A stretch of 10,148 bases of DNA from Clostridia bacterium (lineage in GTDB: Bacteria; Bacillota_A; Clostridia; Oscillospirales; Acutalibacteraceae): assembly GCA_024699005.1 (NCBI GenBank), contig JAILQN010000354.1, positions 1 to 10,148 of the forward strand. Direction: 5' to 3'. This document shows positions 1-5,880 of this stretch, piece by piece. How positions within the stretch are numbered: position 1 is the first letter of the stretch; the number at the start of each line of letters is the position of its first letter. A program made the translations under genes and the position numbers. The notes below the pieces were generated by a model. The model made no database searches, was not told the origin of the DNA, and saw nothing but the letters and a program-made list of their open reading frames with translations.

Positions 1-195
1 CTGTCCGATATTTGTATCCCGCAGACAGTAGATCACAAGCACTGTCATAATTGCGGGAGGAAGTACTTTCCCCAGATATCGTATCGTTTTGGGCAGCGGT
101 CTGCTGCCAAACAGCAAAAACGGAAAGGCGCGCAGGGCCCATGTGACAACAGCGATGACGGCGATGACCGCAATGAGATAAACAGTATTATTCAT
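1..195 (-). CDS. azlD: AzlD-family branched-chain amino acid transport subunit (partial)
   Basis: This is the N-terminal 65 residues of the small subunit of an AzlCD-type exporter; the rest lies beyond the left edge. The reading is direct: it begins MNNTVYLIAV, has a hydrophobic first segment, then RAFPFLLFG, then LPKTIRYLGKVLPPAIM, which is typical of AzlD, followed by a second hydrophobic stretch. The start is chosen because AAAGGAGG (plus-strand positions 205-212) lies nine bases upstream, and because the start overlaps the end of azlC by eight bases (ATGAATAA), indicating translational coupling. AzlD proteins are usually about 100-110 residues, so roughly 40 residues are missing. In Bacillus and in the related BrnFE system the two subunits together export branched-chain amino acids; that role is inferred here from family membership. 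Confidence 0.9.
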   Translation of the reverse strand, partial: MNNTVYLIAVIAVIAVVTWALRAFPFLLFGSRPLPKTIRYLGKVLPPAIMTVLVIYCLRDTNIGQ

Positions 196-883
196 TCCGG
201 ATGCCCTCCTTTGTCCCGACAGGTTTGCGGAGCAGTATCAGCGCTGCCGGACAGGCGATCATGGCAGGGATCAGGAAATACTCTTTTCCGAGCAGGAGGT
301 AAAATCCCAGAGCACAGACAGCCGCGGTCAGAAAAGGCAATTTGGATTTGTACTGCTGCCACTGGTTGACGACGACAACCAGAAAGAATGCCGTAGCGGA
401 AAATTCGATCCCGCGCATATCAAATTGCAGGAACCGTCCTGCGCAGGCGCCCGTGAAAGAACCGAATACCCAGTAGCAGTGATTGAGCATGGCGATCAGG
501 AACGCCGCCTTGTCTTTGTCAAGGCCTTCCCCGTACCGCACAGAACAGAGAATCGAATAGGTTTCATCAGTCAAAGTCAGGATCATGTAAGGATAACGCC
601 GACCCATCCTGCGGAATCTCTCTATAAAACCTATACCGTAAAAAATATGGCGGGCATTTATGAAAAAAGCCATCAACGCAAGTGACAGCAGCGGCGCGCC
701 GGAGGTCATCATCGGAACCATCACAAGCTGCATCGATCCGGCATAAATGAAAAAGCTGGAAGCTGCAGTGAGAATTACGCTGTAACCGGCATCGCTCATC
801 AATATGCCGAACGCAATGCCGATGAACAGATAAGTGAAGAAAACAGGAACCGTATTCCTGACCGCAAAACGAAACTCCTTCAT
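188..883 (-). CDS. azlC: AzlC-family branched-chain amino acid exporter, large subunit
   Basis: This 231-residue membrane protein has the AzlC/BrnF hallmarks. It has a short basic N-terminus, then GIAFGILMSDAGYS, then SFFIYAGSMQ, then FINARHIFYG around residues 75-84 and LTDETYS near residue 105, followed by several hydrophobic segments towards the C-terminus. Length matches the family (about 230-250). AzlC with AzlD forms an integral membrane exporter of leucine, isoleucine and valine; in Bacillus subtilis its overproduction gives azaleucine resistance. The start has a GGGAGAA-like ribosome binding site upstream. The gene is first in an azlC-azlD operon with an eight-base overlap. A sigma-70-type promoter is visible about 40 bases upstream. 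No Lrp/AzlB regulator gene is visible in the window. Substrate specificity cannot be read from sequence alone. Confidence 0.93.
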   Translation of the reverse strand: MKEFRFAVRNTVPVFFTYLFIGIAFGILMSDAGYSVILTAASSFFIYAGSMQLVMVPMMTSGAPLLSLALMAFFINARHIFYGIGFIERFRRMGRRYPYMILTLTDETYSILCSVRYGEGLDKDKAAFLIAMLNHCYWVFGSFTGACAGRFLQFDMRGIEFSATAFFLVVVVNQWQQYKSKLPFLTAAVCALGFYLLLGKEYFLIPAMIACPAALILLRKPVGTKEGIRNE

Positions 884-921
884 TGGCAGTTCTCCCGTTG
901 GCGTATGATTAGGTTGATTAT

Positions 922-950
922 AGTATATGACATATCATCAATATATACAA
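922..950 (-). promoter_or_regulatory. Probable sigma-70/sigma-A promoter of azlC
   Basis: Reading the minus strand, a TTGTAT box (plus 945-950) and a TATACT box (plus 922-927) are separated by exactly 17 bases. The -10 box ends 38 bases before the azlC start codon. A second TATAAT-like hexamer overlaps just downstream. The surroundings are strongly AT-rich compared with the genes. This is a consensus match by eye only. Confidence 0.55.
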
Positions 951-1129
951 GTACTCAAAATAACAGAAATGTACTGTCATTTCCGATACTATGTCGGGGA
1001 ACGGAATGAAATCTGAAAGAGAGCTCAGCTGTGCGATTGAATCCTCCGTATATCGGACACGCGTGCTGCCGTACGGACGGGCTGTCAGTTCCCGTCCCAA
1101 TTTAAAAACGCAACGGACTGCCGGTGTGT

Positions 1130-1157
1130 TTTTGAGTTTTCAGTGTTGAGTTTTGAG
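1130..1157. repeat. Short tandem repeat, 7-base period (TTTTGAG type)
   Basis: Four consecutive degenerate heptamers of the TTTTGAG/TTTTCAG type occupy this stretch, followed by AT-rich sequence. The reverse complement contains the core ACTGAAAACTCAAAA, which nearly matches the core of the repeats at 6733-6771 and 9345-9383. A related sequence in opposite orientation lies at 3159-3186, so the pair brackets the MATE gene. Confidence 0.65.
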
Positions 1158-1186
1158 AATATAAGGTTTTCGATATGTGTAACATT

Positions 1187-1230
1187 CCGGCTTCGCCCGG
1201 CGATATACCGCTTCGCAGCGTGATATCCGG
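1187..1230. repeat. GC-rich hairpin block
   Basis: The sequence can fold as GATAT (1202-1206), two unpaired bases, CGCT, a TCGC loop (1213-1216), AGCG, two unpaired bases, ATATC (1223-1227). Just upstream, CCGG-cttcgc-CCGG forms a smaller hairpin. There is no T-tract, so it is not a typical terminator. It resembles dispersed intergenic hairpin repeats seen in gut Clostridia, but only one copy is in this window. Confidence 0.4.
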
Positions 1231-1252
1231 ACCGGAGCGCAGCGCCCCGTAT

Positions 1253-1288
1253 CTCCGCTCTCCGCTCTCAAAACGCTCTCCGCTCCGA
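1253..1288. repeat. Short tandem repeat, 7-base period (CCGCTCT type)
   Basis: CCGCTCT occurs twice in tandem (1255-1261 and 1262-1268). It is followed by a diverged heptamer and a shifted CTCTCCG copy (1276-1282). Same period as the other intergenic repeats here but GC-rich. Confidence 0.5.
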
Positions 1289-1299
1289 AAAAAAACTTC

Positions 1300-1328
1300 T
1301 TTCATTTTCGAAAGAGGTCTGTTATACT
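1300..1328 (+). promoter_or_regulatory. Possible extended -10 promoter for the MATE gene
   Basis: A TATACT box at 1323-1328 is preceded by TGT, giving an extended -10 (TGNTATACT). A weak -35-like TTTCAT lies at 1300-1305 with a 17-base spacer. The -10 box is 35 bases before the ATG at 1364. If this promoter is correct, the longer open frame from 1175 cannot be translated from it, which supports the 1364 start. Confidence 0.45.
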
Positions 1329-1363
1329 TATATCCGAATCCGAACGGGGGGGGAAAAACCCAT

Positions 1364-2908
1364 ATGACCCGAAACTCCACTCTTATACGGAAAAAATTCA
1401 GGGAATACTTTATTTCCACCTTCGCCCTGACCCTGTCCATCTACGCCGCCACTATCGCCGACGGCATAATGGTGGGGCGGTTCCTGGGCTCCAACGCGCT
1501 GTCGGTCATCACGCTGACGGCGCCGGTGGTATACTTCAAAAATATCATACTTACGATCTTCGTATCCGGAGGAAACACGCTGGCGGCGCAGTTCAAGGGC
1601 AGGCGCGACGATAAGTCCGCAAACAAGGCCTTTACGGTCGCAATACTTGTCGGCTGTGTGTTTTCCGCGGCGCTTGCCGTTATCGGGCTTGTGACCGCGG
1701 ACCCGACGGCGCGGCTGCTCTCCCGGGGGAGCGAGCTTTCGGGGCTTGTGAAGGAATACCTTATCCCGCTGTGGCTGAACGGGCCTCTGGTGCTGCTGGT
1801 CAACGGCATGGCGTCGTTCGTGCGCCTTGAGGGGCGCCACAGGCTCGCCATGGCGCTTCCGGTGTTTTCGAACGTTGTCAACCTTATACTGGACGCGGTG
1901 TTCATGAAGGTCTGCGGGATGGGTATAGCCGGAGCCGGCTGGGCAATGTTCCTGGGCTACGCCGCGGGGGCGCTGCTGCTTATACCGTATCTTGTTTCGA
2001 AGAAGCGTGAATTCCGTTTTGCAAAGCTGGCAAGGGGCGACGCGAACGTCGTTTCGGAAACGCTGAAAACGGGCGCGCCGACCTCCATGATTCACCTGAG
2101 CAACGCCGTCGCGACGACGCTTATAAACAACATCGTGCTCGGAGTTCTGGGCGTGCCGGGCGCGAACGTCATGTCTGTCTGCCTTATGTCCTATATGACA
2201 GGCATCATGTTTGTGGACGGCGCGGCGCAGGCCATGCTGCCGGTCGGCGGCGCGCTGTACGGTGAAAAGGACGGCAGGGGGCTCGCACAGCTTTTTAAAA
2301 CAGCTTTTGCGGCAACCGTCGTAATAACCGTGGCGACCAGCGCGTTGTTTGCGGCTTTCCCGGGGGCGGCGCGCGCCCTGTTCTCGCTTGAATCCCCTGA
2401 GGCGCTGGCGATATTCCCGAAGGCGTTCCGGCTGTATATCACCTGTCTGCCGTTTTACGGCTTCACTTACGTCCTGCGCTCATTTTATCAGTGCACGGGA
2501 CGGCGCAATACCGCGACCCTGCTGACTATACTGGACGGTTTCCTGGTGATCGTGCCGATAATGTACCTGTTCTCGAAAACGGCGCCGGATCTGCTGTGGC
2601 TTTCCTTCGCGGCGTCCGAGCTGATCTCGTTCTGCGCGGTGGCGGCGGTCATGCAGGTAAAAGCAAAAAGAGCCGGTAAGCGGAACTTCCTGATGCTGGA
2701 CGATTCGCAGGGGAAAACGCTGGAGCTGACCACCCGGAACACGCCGGACGGCGCGGTACAGGCGTCGCAGGCGGTCATGGAGTTCTGCTCCGGACAGGGC
2801 CTGGACAGCCGTATGACCTCGATAATAGGCGTCACCACGGAGGAACTCTGCGTAAATACCTTTGAATACGCCGCGAAAAAAAGGATACCTACAGCGATCT
2901 GTTCCTGA
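1364..2908 (+). CDS. MATE-family transporter with C-terminal GHKL ATPase domain (frame broken near the end)
   Basis: As written this frame gives 514 residues. Residues 1 to about 440 form a complete multidrug and toxic compound extrusion (MATE) transporter of two six-helix bundles, with the early segments IADGIMVGRFLGSNALSVI and SGGNTLAAQFKGR typical of the family; these use Na+ or H+ gradients to export organic molecules. From about residue 445 a soluble domain begins. It contains TTEELCVNTFEYA, which resembles the N-box of GHKL ATPases (anti-sigma kinase/SpoIIAB type). The frame then stops at 2906-2908, while the remaining ATPase motifs continue in the -1 frame after seven A at 2876-2882. 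Start 1364 is preferred over the frame-open ATG at 1175 because the intervening 63 codons run through intergenic repeats and lie upstream of the promoter-like site. Instead of AGGAGG there is a G8 tract ten bases before the ATG. Substrate unknown. Confidence 0.85.
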   Translation: MTRNSTLIRKKFREYFISTFALTLSIYAATIADGIMVGRFLGSNALSVITLTAPVVYFKNIILTIFVSGGNTLAAQFKGRRDDKSANKAFTVAILVGCVFSAALAVIGLVTADPTARLLSRGSELSGLVKEYLIPLWLNGPLVLLVNGMASFVRLEGRHRLAMALPVFSNVVNLILDAVFMKVCGMGIAGAGWAMFLGYAAGALLLIPYLVSKKREFRFAKLARGDANVVSETLKTGAPTSMIHLSNAVATTLINNIVLGVLGVPGANVMSVCLMSYMTGIMFVDGAAQAMLPVGGALYGEKDGRGLAQLFKTAFAATVVITVATSALFAAFPGAARALFSLESPEALAIFPKAFRLYITCLPFYGFTYVLRSFYQCTGRRNTATLLTILDGFLVIVPIMYLFSKTAPDLLWLSFAASELISFCAVAAVMQVKAKRAGKRNFLMLDDSQGKTLELTTRNTPDGAVQASQAVMEFCSGQGLDSRMTSIIGVTTEELCVNTFEYAAKKRIPTAICS

Positions 2909-3093
2909 ATATCACGGACGACTGCGTTGTATTGAAGGTCCGGGACAACGGCGAGCCTTTCAACCCCACGGAGTATATAAACGACAGCGGAGAATTCATC
3001 ACGGGCATAGAGCTCGTGCGCAAGATCGCCCCGGATATAGAATACAGCAGGGTGATCGGGTTCAACGTGACGGTGGTTAATGTTGATTTTTAG
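2881..3093 (+). pseudogene. -1 frame continuation: C-terminal half of the GHKL ATPase domain of the MATE fusion
   Basis: Reading from AAG at 2881-2883 in the -1 frame gives 70 residues to TAG at 3091-3093. The fragment reads KDTYSDLFLNITDDCVVLKV, then RDNGEPFNP (the DxGxPF G1 box), then a segment ending GEFITGIELVRKIAPDIEY and GFNVTVVNV, which corresponds to the G2 region of GHKL ATPases. It has no plausible start of its own and completes the N-box region encoded just upstream in the other frame. Joined, the protein would be 576 residues. One extra A in the tract restores the frame as Ala-Lys-Lys-Lys-Asp. Whether this is a true mutation, a phase-variable tract, a frameshifting site or an assembly error cannot be decided here. 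Confidence 0.8.
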
Positions 3094-3127
3094 ATTTCAG
3101 CGTCTGGTTTTCAGTGTTTTGATTTTT
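3086..3127. repeat. Degenerate 7-base-period repeat starting at the MATE-GHKL stop codon
   Basis: From the TTTTTAG that contains the stop codon, units such as ATTTCAG and TTTTCAG recur at 7-base spacing to about 3127. It is more degenerate than the copy at 1130-1157 but has the same composition and the same orientation. Confidence 0.45.
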
Positions 3128-3158
3128 CGGCTGAAGAATACAATGCCACGATCGGGAA

Positions 3159-3186
3159 TCTCAACACTCAACACTGAGCACAAAAC
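3159..3186. repeat. 7-base-period repeat (TCAACAC type)
   Basis: TCAACAC occurs twice in tandem (3161-3167 and 3168-3174), then two diverged units. Its reverse complement matches 1141-1160 at about 18 of 20 positions, so it is an inverted partner of the repeat upstream of the MATE gene. Confidence 0.6.
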
Positions 3187-3230
3187 GCATATGCTGTTTT
3201 GAATAAATGTTTTTATAAGAGGTATTATCG

Positions 3231-3563
3231 ATGGATACTTTTATTGAGTTTGTCGTTGAGTTTGTCTTCGAGGCTGTATGCAGACTTTTTTTCCTTTTAA
3301 TAAAATTTCTGTTCACCGCATTAATGGATTTTCTGGAAAACTTTAATTTTAAGGCGGATGTTCACGACCGTATTAAAGAGCATATAAGAAAAAAAGAGGA
3401 TGCTCATAGCCGGGATAAAAGAAAAAGAAGGACGGACGTTTATAACAGTGTGCTGTCTGACCTGGATCCCGTTGCTTTATCTGCAAGTATGTTTGAAGAA
3501 GATATGGATTCGTTTAGAAAGAAAAAAAAAAGACAGAAACCGGATATACTTACACGGAAGTGA
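3231..3563 (+). CDS. Small membrane protein of unknown function (frame broken at A10)
   Basis: The frame as written encodes 110 residues. I do not recognise the family. Residues about 4-34 form one long hydrophobic, phenylalanine-rich segment (FIEFVVEFVFEAVCRLFFLL and onward), suggesting a membrane anchor. The rest is strongly charged, with a basic RDKRKRR patch near residue 65 and a lysine run near residue 97. A GAGG ribosome binding site sits about eight bases before the ATG. The frame crosses ten consecutive A (3522-3531) and ends soon afterwards, whereas the +1 frame stays open to 3693 with a helical, charged, protein-like sequence. A nine-A tract would give a 153-residue protein. The gene is visibly more AT-rich than its neighbours. 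It could be a decayed or recently acquired gene. Confidence 0.55.
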   Translation: MDTFIEFVVEFVFEAVCRLFFLLIKFLFTALMDFLENFNFKADVHDRIKEHIRKKEDAHSRDKRKRRTDVYNSVLSDLDPVALSASMFEEDMDSFRKKKKRQKPDILTRK

Positions 3564-3693
3564 TTCGATAAAAAAAAGTTTTCACCGATTGGTCAAAACC
3601 GCCAAGTCGTGTGATATCTCGGAAAAGGAACAACAAAATGACCTTAAGAAAGGCATAAGGAGCTTTACTTCACAGATCGAATCTGAATTATAA
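3532..3693 (+). pseudogene. +1 frame continuation of the small membrane protein
   Basis: From GAC at 3532, the +1 frame encodes 53 residues to TAA at 3691-3693. It reads DRNRIYLHGSDSIKKSFHRL, then a charged segment with SEKEQQNDLKKG, ending SQIESEL. Composition is like a soluble helical tail and continues the basic region upstream. There is no ribosome binding site or start codon at the junction, so independent translation is unlikely. Removing one A from the tract at 3522-3531 joins it to the upstream frame. Confidence 0.45.
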
Positions 3694-3772
3694 AAAGATA
3701 ATCATCTTACCCGATCAGAATGAGAAAGGCTGTCAGTTAAAGTATAGTATTATCCGAAAAGGAGATTATAAT

Positions 3773-5224
3773 ATGTCATTTGCAAAAACATTGGCGGCGG
3801 CGGGGACCGCCGCGCTGGGAATTCCGGCGGCAGTGCTTGCCGCGAGGGCGGCGAACGCGAAAAAAGAGCTGCCGGATAAGAGATCCGCAGTCAGCTGGAC
3901 TCCGGAGGAGGAGAAGATTTACGCCGAAAAGCTCTCCGCCATGGTCCGGATTCCCACTGTGTCCAAAAAGGAAGACGAGCCTTACGACGATTTTCTGGTG
4001 CTGCAGGCAAAGCTCGCAGAACTGTTCCCGAAGGTGTTTTCGACCTTCGAGAATCACGATATAAACGGCAATATCCTGCGACTCTGGAAGGGCAGCGATC
4101 CGGAAAAGCCTGCCATACTGTTCATGGGGCATCAGGACGTGGTGCCCGCGGACCAGGCGGACTGGACGAAGGATCCGTTCTCCGGAGCCATAGAAGACGG
4201 CTGCGTCTGGGGCAGGGGAGCCATGGACTGCAAAAGCACCGTCTGCTGCGAGCTGCAGGCTTTCGAAGAGCTGCTGGAGGAGGGGTTCGTCCCGAAACAG
4301 GACATCTGGTTCTTCTCCGCCAGGAATGAAGAGAACTCCGGCGGCGGCTCCGAGGCGGCGGCGGAATATCTTAAGAACAAGGGTATAAAGCTCGGTCTGG
4401 TCATGGACGAGGGCGGCGCGATAGTCGGCGGCATGCTGCCGGGGATCAAAGCGCCCGTCGCGGCGATCGGCGTGCTGGAAAAGGGTTTCTGCAACGTGAA
4501 ATTCACCGCGAAGAGCGCCGGCGGCCACTCTTCCACACCGCCGAAAAACAGCCCGCTTATCCGCCTTTCGAAATTCATGGCGGAAGTGGACCGGAAAATG
4601 CCTTTCAAAGCGGAGCTGGCGCCCCCGATGCCGGAAATACTGGATAACCTGGCGCCTTATATGGGCTTCCCGCTGCGTTTCCTGCTCGCCAACCGGGACG
4701 TTTTCGGCGGGCTCATCAAACAGGCTTTCGTGCGCATCTCCGGTCAGACAAGAGCGTTCGTTCAGTCCACCGCGGCGTTCACCATGGCGGGAGGTTCCTC
4801 CGCACCAAACGTCCTGCCGGACGAGGCTTACGTTATCTGCAATATCCGCCCGTCAGTCCAGCAGAACGCGGAGCAGACCGTAAACGTACTGAAAAAGATC
4901 GCGGCGAAATACGGTATAGAGACGGAGGTCCTGTTCTCCCGCGATGCGTCGAATATCTCACCGTCGGACAGCGCCGAGTTCGCATATCTTAAAAAGTGCC
5001 TGAACGAATGTCTGCCGGACTGCGTTGTCACGCCCTATCTGATGACGGGCGGCACGGATTCCCGCCGTTTCGAGATCGTGTGCGAAAATGTGCTTCGCTT
5101 CACCCCCACGCGGCTTACAAAGACGCAGATCGAAGCCATGCATGCCGCAAACGAGAACGTGGGTATTTCTGCCGTCGCGGAGGGCGTGAAGATATATAAG
5201 TACCTGATCGGGAACAGGAGATAG
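3773..5224 (+). CDS. M20-family zinc metallopeptidase, PM20D1/carboxypeptidase-like, N-terminally anchored
   Basis: This 483-residue protein is a di-zinc M20 hydrolase that would cleave a peptide or N-acyl-amino-acid bond. Predicted metal and catalytic residues are visible: H120 and D122 in GHQDVVP, bridging D152 in GRGAMDCKS, E186-E187 in ARNEENSG (general base and metal ligand), D212 in VMDEGG, and H457 in MHAANENVGI. H252 in AGGHSSTPP is the usual dimer-domain histidine. Residues about 3-28 are an alanine-rich hydrophobic segment with no clear cleavage site, suggesting a signal anchor or an exported protein. Overall spacing resembles eukaryotic PM20D1 and bacterial carboxypeptidase S-like enzymes more than DapE or ArgE; length also fits. 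The start has AAAAGGAG eight bases upstream. It is probably a single-gene unit. The exact substrate is not inferable. Confidence 0.9.
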   Translation: MSFAKTLAAAGTAALGIPAAVLAARAANAKKELPDKRSAVSWTPEEEKIYAEKLSAMVRIPTVSKKEDEPYDDFLVLQAKLAELFPKVFSTFENHDINGNILRLWKGSDPEKPAILFMGHQDVVPADQADWTKDPFSGAIEDGCVWGRGAMDCKSTVCCELQAFEELLEEGFVPKQDIWFFSARNEENSGGGSEAAAEYLKNKGIKLGLVMDEGGAIVGGMLPGIKAPVAAIGVLEKGFCNVKFTAKSAGGHSSTPPKNSPLIRLSKFMAEVDRKMPFKAELAPPMPEILDNLAPYMGFPLRFLLANRDVFGGLIKQAFVRISGQTRAFVQSTAAFTMAGGSSAPNVLPDEAYVICNIRPSVQQNAEQTVNVLKKIAAKYGIETEVLFSRDASNISPSDSAEFAYLKKCLNECLPDCVVTPYLMTGGTDSRRFEIVCENVLRFTPTRLTKTQIEAMHAANENVGISAVAEGVKIYKYLIGNRR

Positions 5225-5267
5225 TGGTTAGTGGTCAGGGACAGGGGACAGGTGACAGGTAACAGGG
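5222..5267. repeat. Heptamer tandem repeat at the M20 stop codon
   Basis: TAGTGGT occurs twice in tandem (5222-5228 and 5229-5235), with the first copy containing the stop codon of the M20 gene. After a short CAGG link come four 7-base units of the GACAGGG/GACAGGT type (5240-5267). The heptameric period is exact. Confidence 0.75.
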
Positions 5268-5326
5268 ACCAGAGGCAGAAGGAACACAAATGACGGTAAT
5301 TATTCCGAATGTGACATACTTTAAAC

Positions 5327-5860
5327 ATGGAAAACAAGTATTATACTGATATTAATCCTCTCGAAAAGGAAAAGGACATCCTGGACTTTTTTTCGGGTCA
5401 TAATCCAAAGTCATTTTCGAAAAATGACGCGGGATATGATTGGCTGGAAGAAGATGATTCAAAATGTATCGTTTTTGAAAATCCATATGGCGGAAATCCG
5501 CTTGAGATAGCTATCGGGGATGATGGAAGGTTTACCCTGTTCTTTTCGGAACATCATGCGCATTATGAAGCATATCAGGGAGATTATTATGATATGGTTG
5601 CAAAGATATCTGATATTTTCAGCAACACTGTTTGCGCAGCCGTGATAAAGGATCACAAAGGGGATTGGTATGGCAGCCGTTTTTTATCTGAGGAGGATTC
5701 TGATAAGGGGCCGACGGAAGTGTTTGATTTTGTCTTCAGAGAACCTGAATTTTTCGATTATTTAACAGGGTATGGATATTCATACACACTGAATTATTGG
5801 AATCCGGTTAGTGACAAAACCGTTACAATAAAACCGGAAGCATCAAGTCAGGCAAAATAA
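5327..5860 (+). CDS. Acidic protein of unknown function
   Basis: The gene encodes 177 residues and I do not recognise the family. The protein is acidic and rich in aromatic residues, with no signal peptide or membrane segment. Recognisable segments are CIVFENPYGGNPLEIAIGDD, then FFSEHHAHYEAYQGDYYDMV (residues about 84-103, His- and Tyr-rich), then a C-terminal block with YLTGYGYSYTLNYWNP. The fold could be a small alpha/beta domain of the kind found among immunity-type or SMI1-like proteins, but no toxin gene is adjacent and I make no functional claim. The ATG at 5327 is the only possible start because TGA lies in frame at 5312. There is no ribosome binding site in front of it. The gene is more AT-rich than its neighbours, suggesting separate ancestry. 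It ends 20 bases before the phosphoesterase. Confidence 0.75.
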   Translation: MENKYYTDINPLEKEKDILDFFSGHNPKSFSKNDAGYDWLEEDDSKCIVFENPYGGNPLEIAIGDDGRFTLFFSEHHAHYEAYQGDYYDMVAKISDIFSNTVCAAVIKDHKGDWYGSRFLSEEDSDKGPTEVFDFVFREPEFFDYLTGYGYSYTLNYWNPVSDKTVTIKPEASSQAK

Positions 5861-5880
5861 AAGAAAGGCGAAAAAACATA

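Larger units (their letters stand above)
884..1363. other. Divergent intergenic region between azlC and the MATE gene
   Basis: These 480 bases hold no gene I can support. From left to right they hold the azlC leader and promoter (to about 950), a featureless stretch (about 951-1127), a 7-base-period repeat (1130-1157), a hairpin-rich GC block (1187-1230), a second heptamer-type repeat (1253-1288), a plus-strand promoter-like sequence (1300-1328) and a run of eight G (1346-1353) just before the MATE start. Open frames that cross it encode repeat-derived, non-conserved-looking peptides. Confidence 0.7.

Noticed and set aside
1175..1363. N-terminal extension of the MATE gene to an ATG at 1175
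   Set aside because: Although an AAGG lies upstream, the 63 extra codons run through hairpin and heptamer repeats, give a non-family, Ser/Arg/Pro-rich peptide, and lie upstream of the extended -10 site. The MATE homology begins just after 1364.
2876..2886. dnaX-type programmed -1 frameshift site
   Set aside because: Not accepted as the main explanation: in the zero frame the tract reads GCG AAA AAA AGG, so re-pairing gives a first-position mismatch. The GGAGG upstream is too far away to match the dnaX arrangement, and I see no strong downstream hairpin. A one-base change in the A tract is simpler.
2862..3080. 72-residue plus-strand frame over the end of the MATE gene
   Set aside because: It is the third frame; its basic, Gln/Arg/Gly-rich product is an out-of-frame reading of the GHKL domain, whose motifs appear only in the other two frames.
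3776..4528. 250-residue minus-strand frame opposite the M20 gene
   Set aside because: It is an antisense shadow of a clearly conserved coding sequence, with Arg/His/Leu-rich composition and no recognisable domain.
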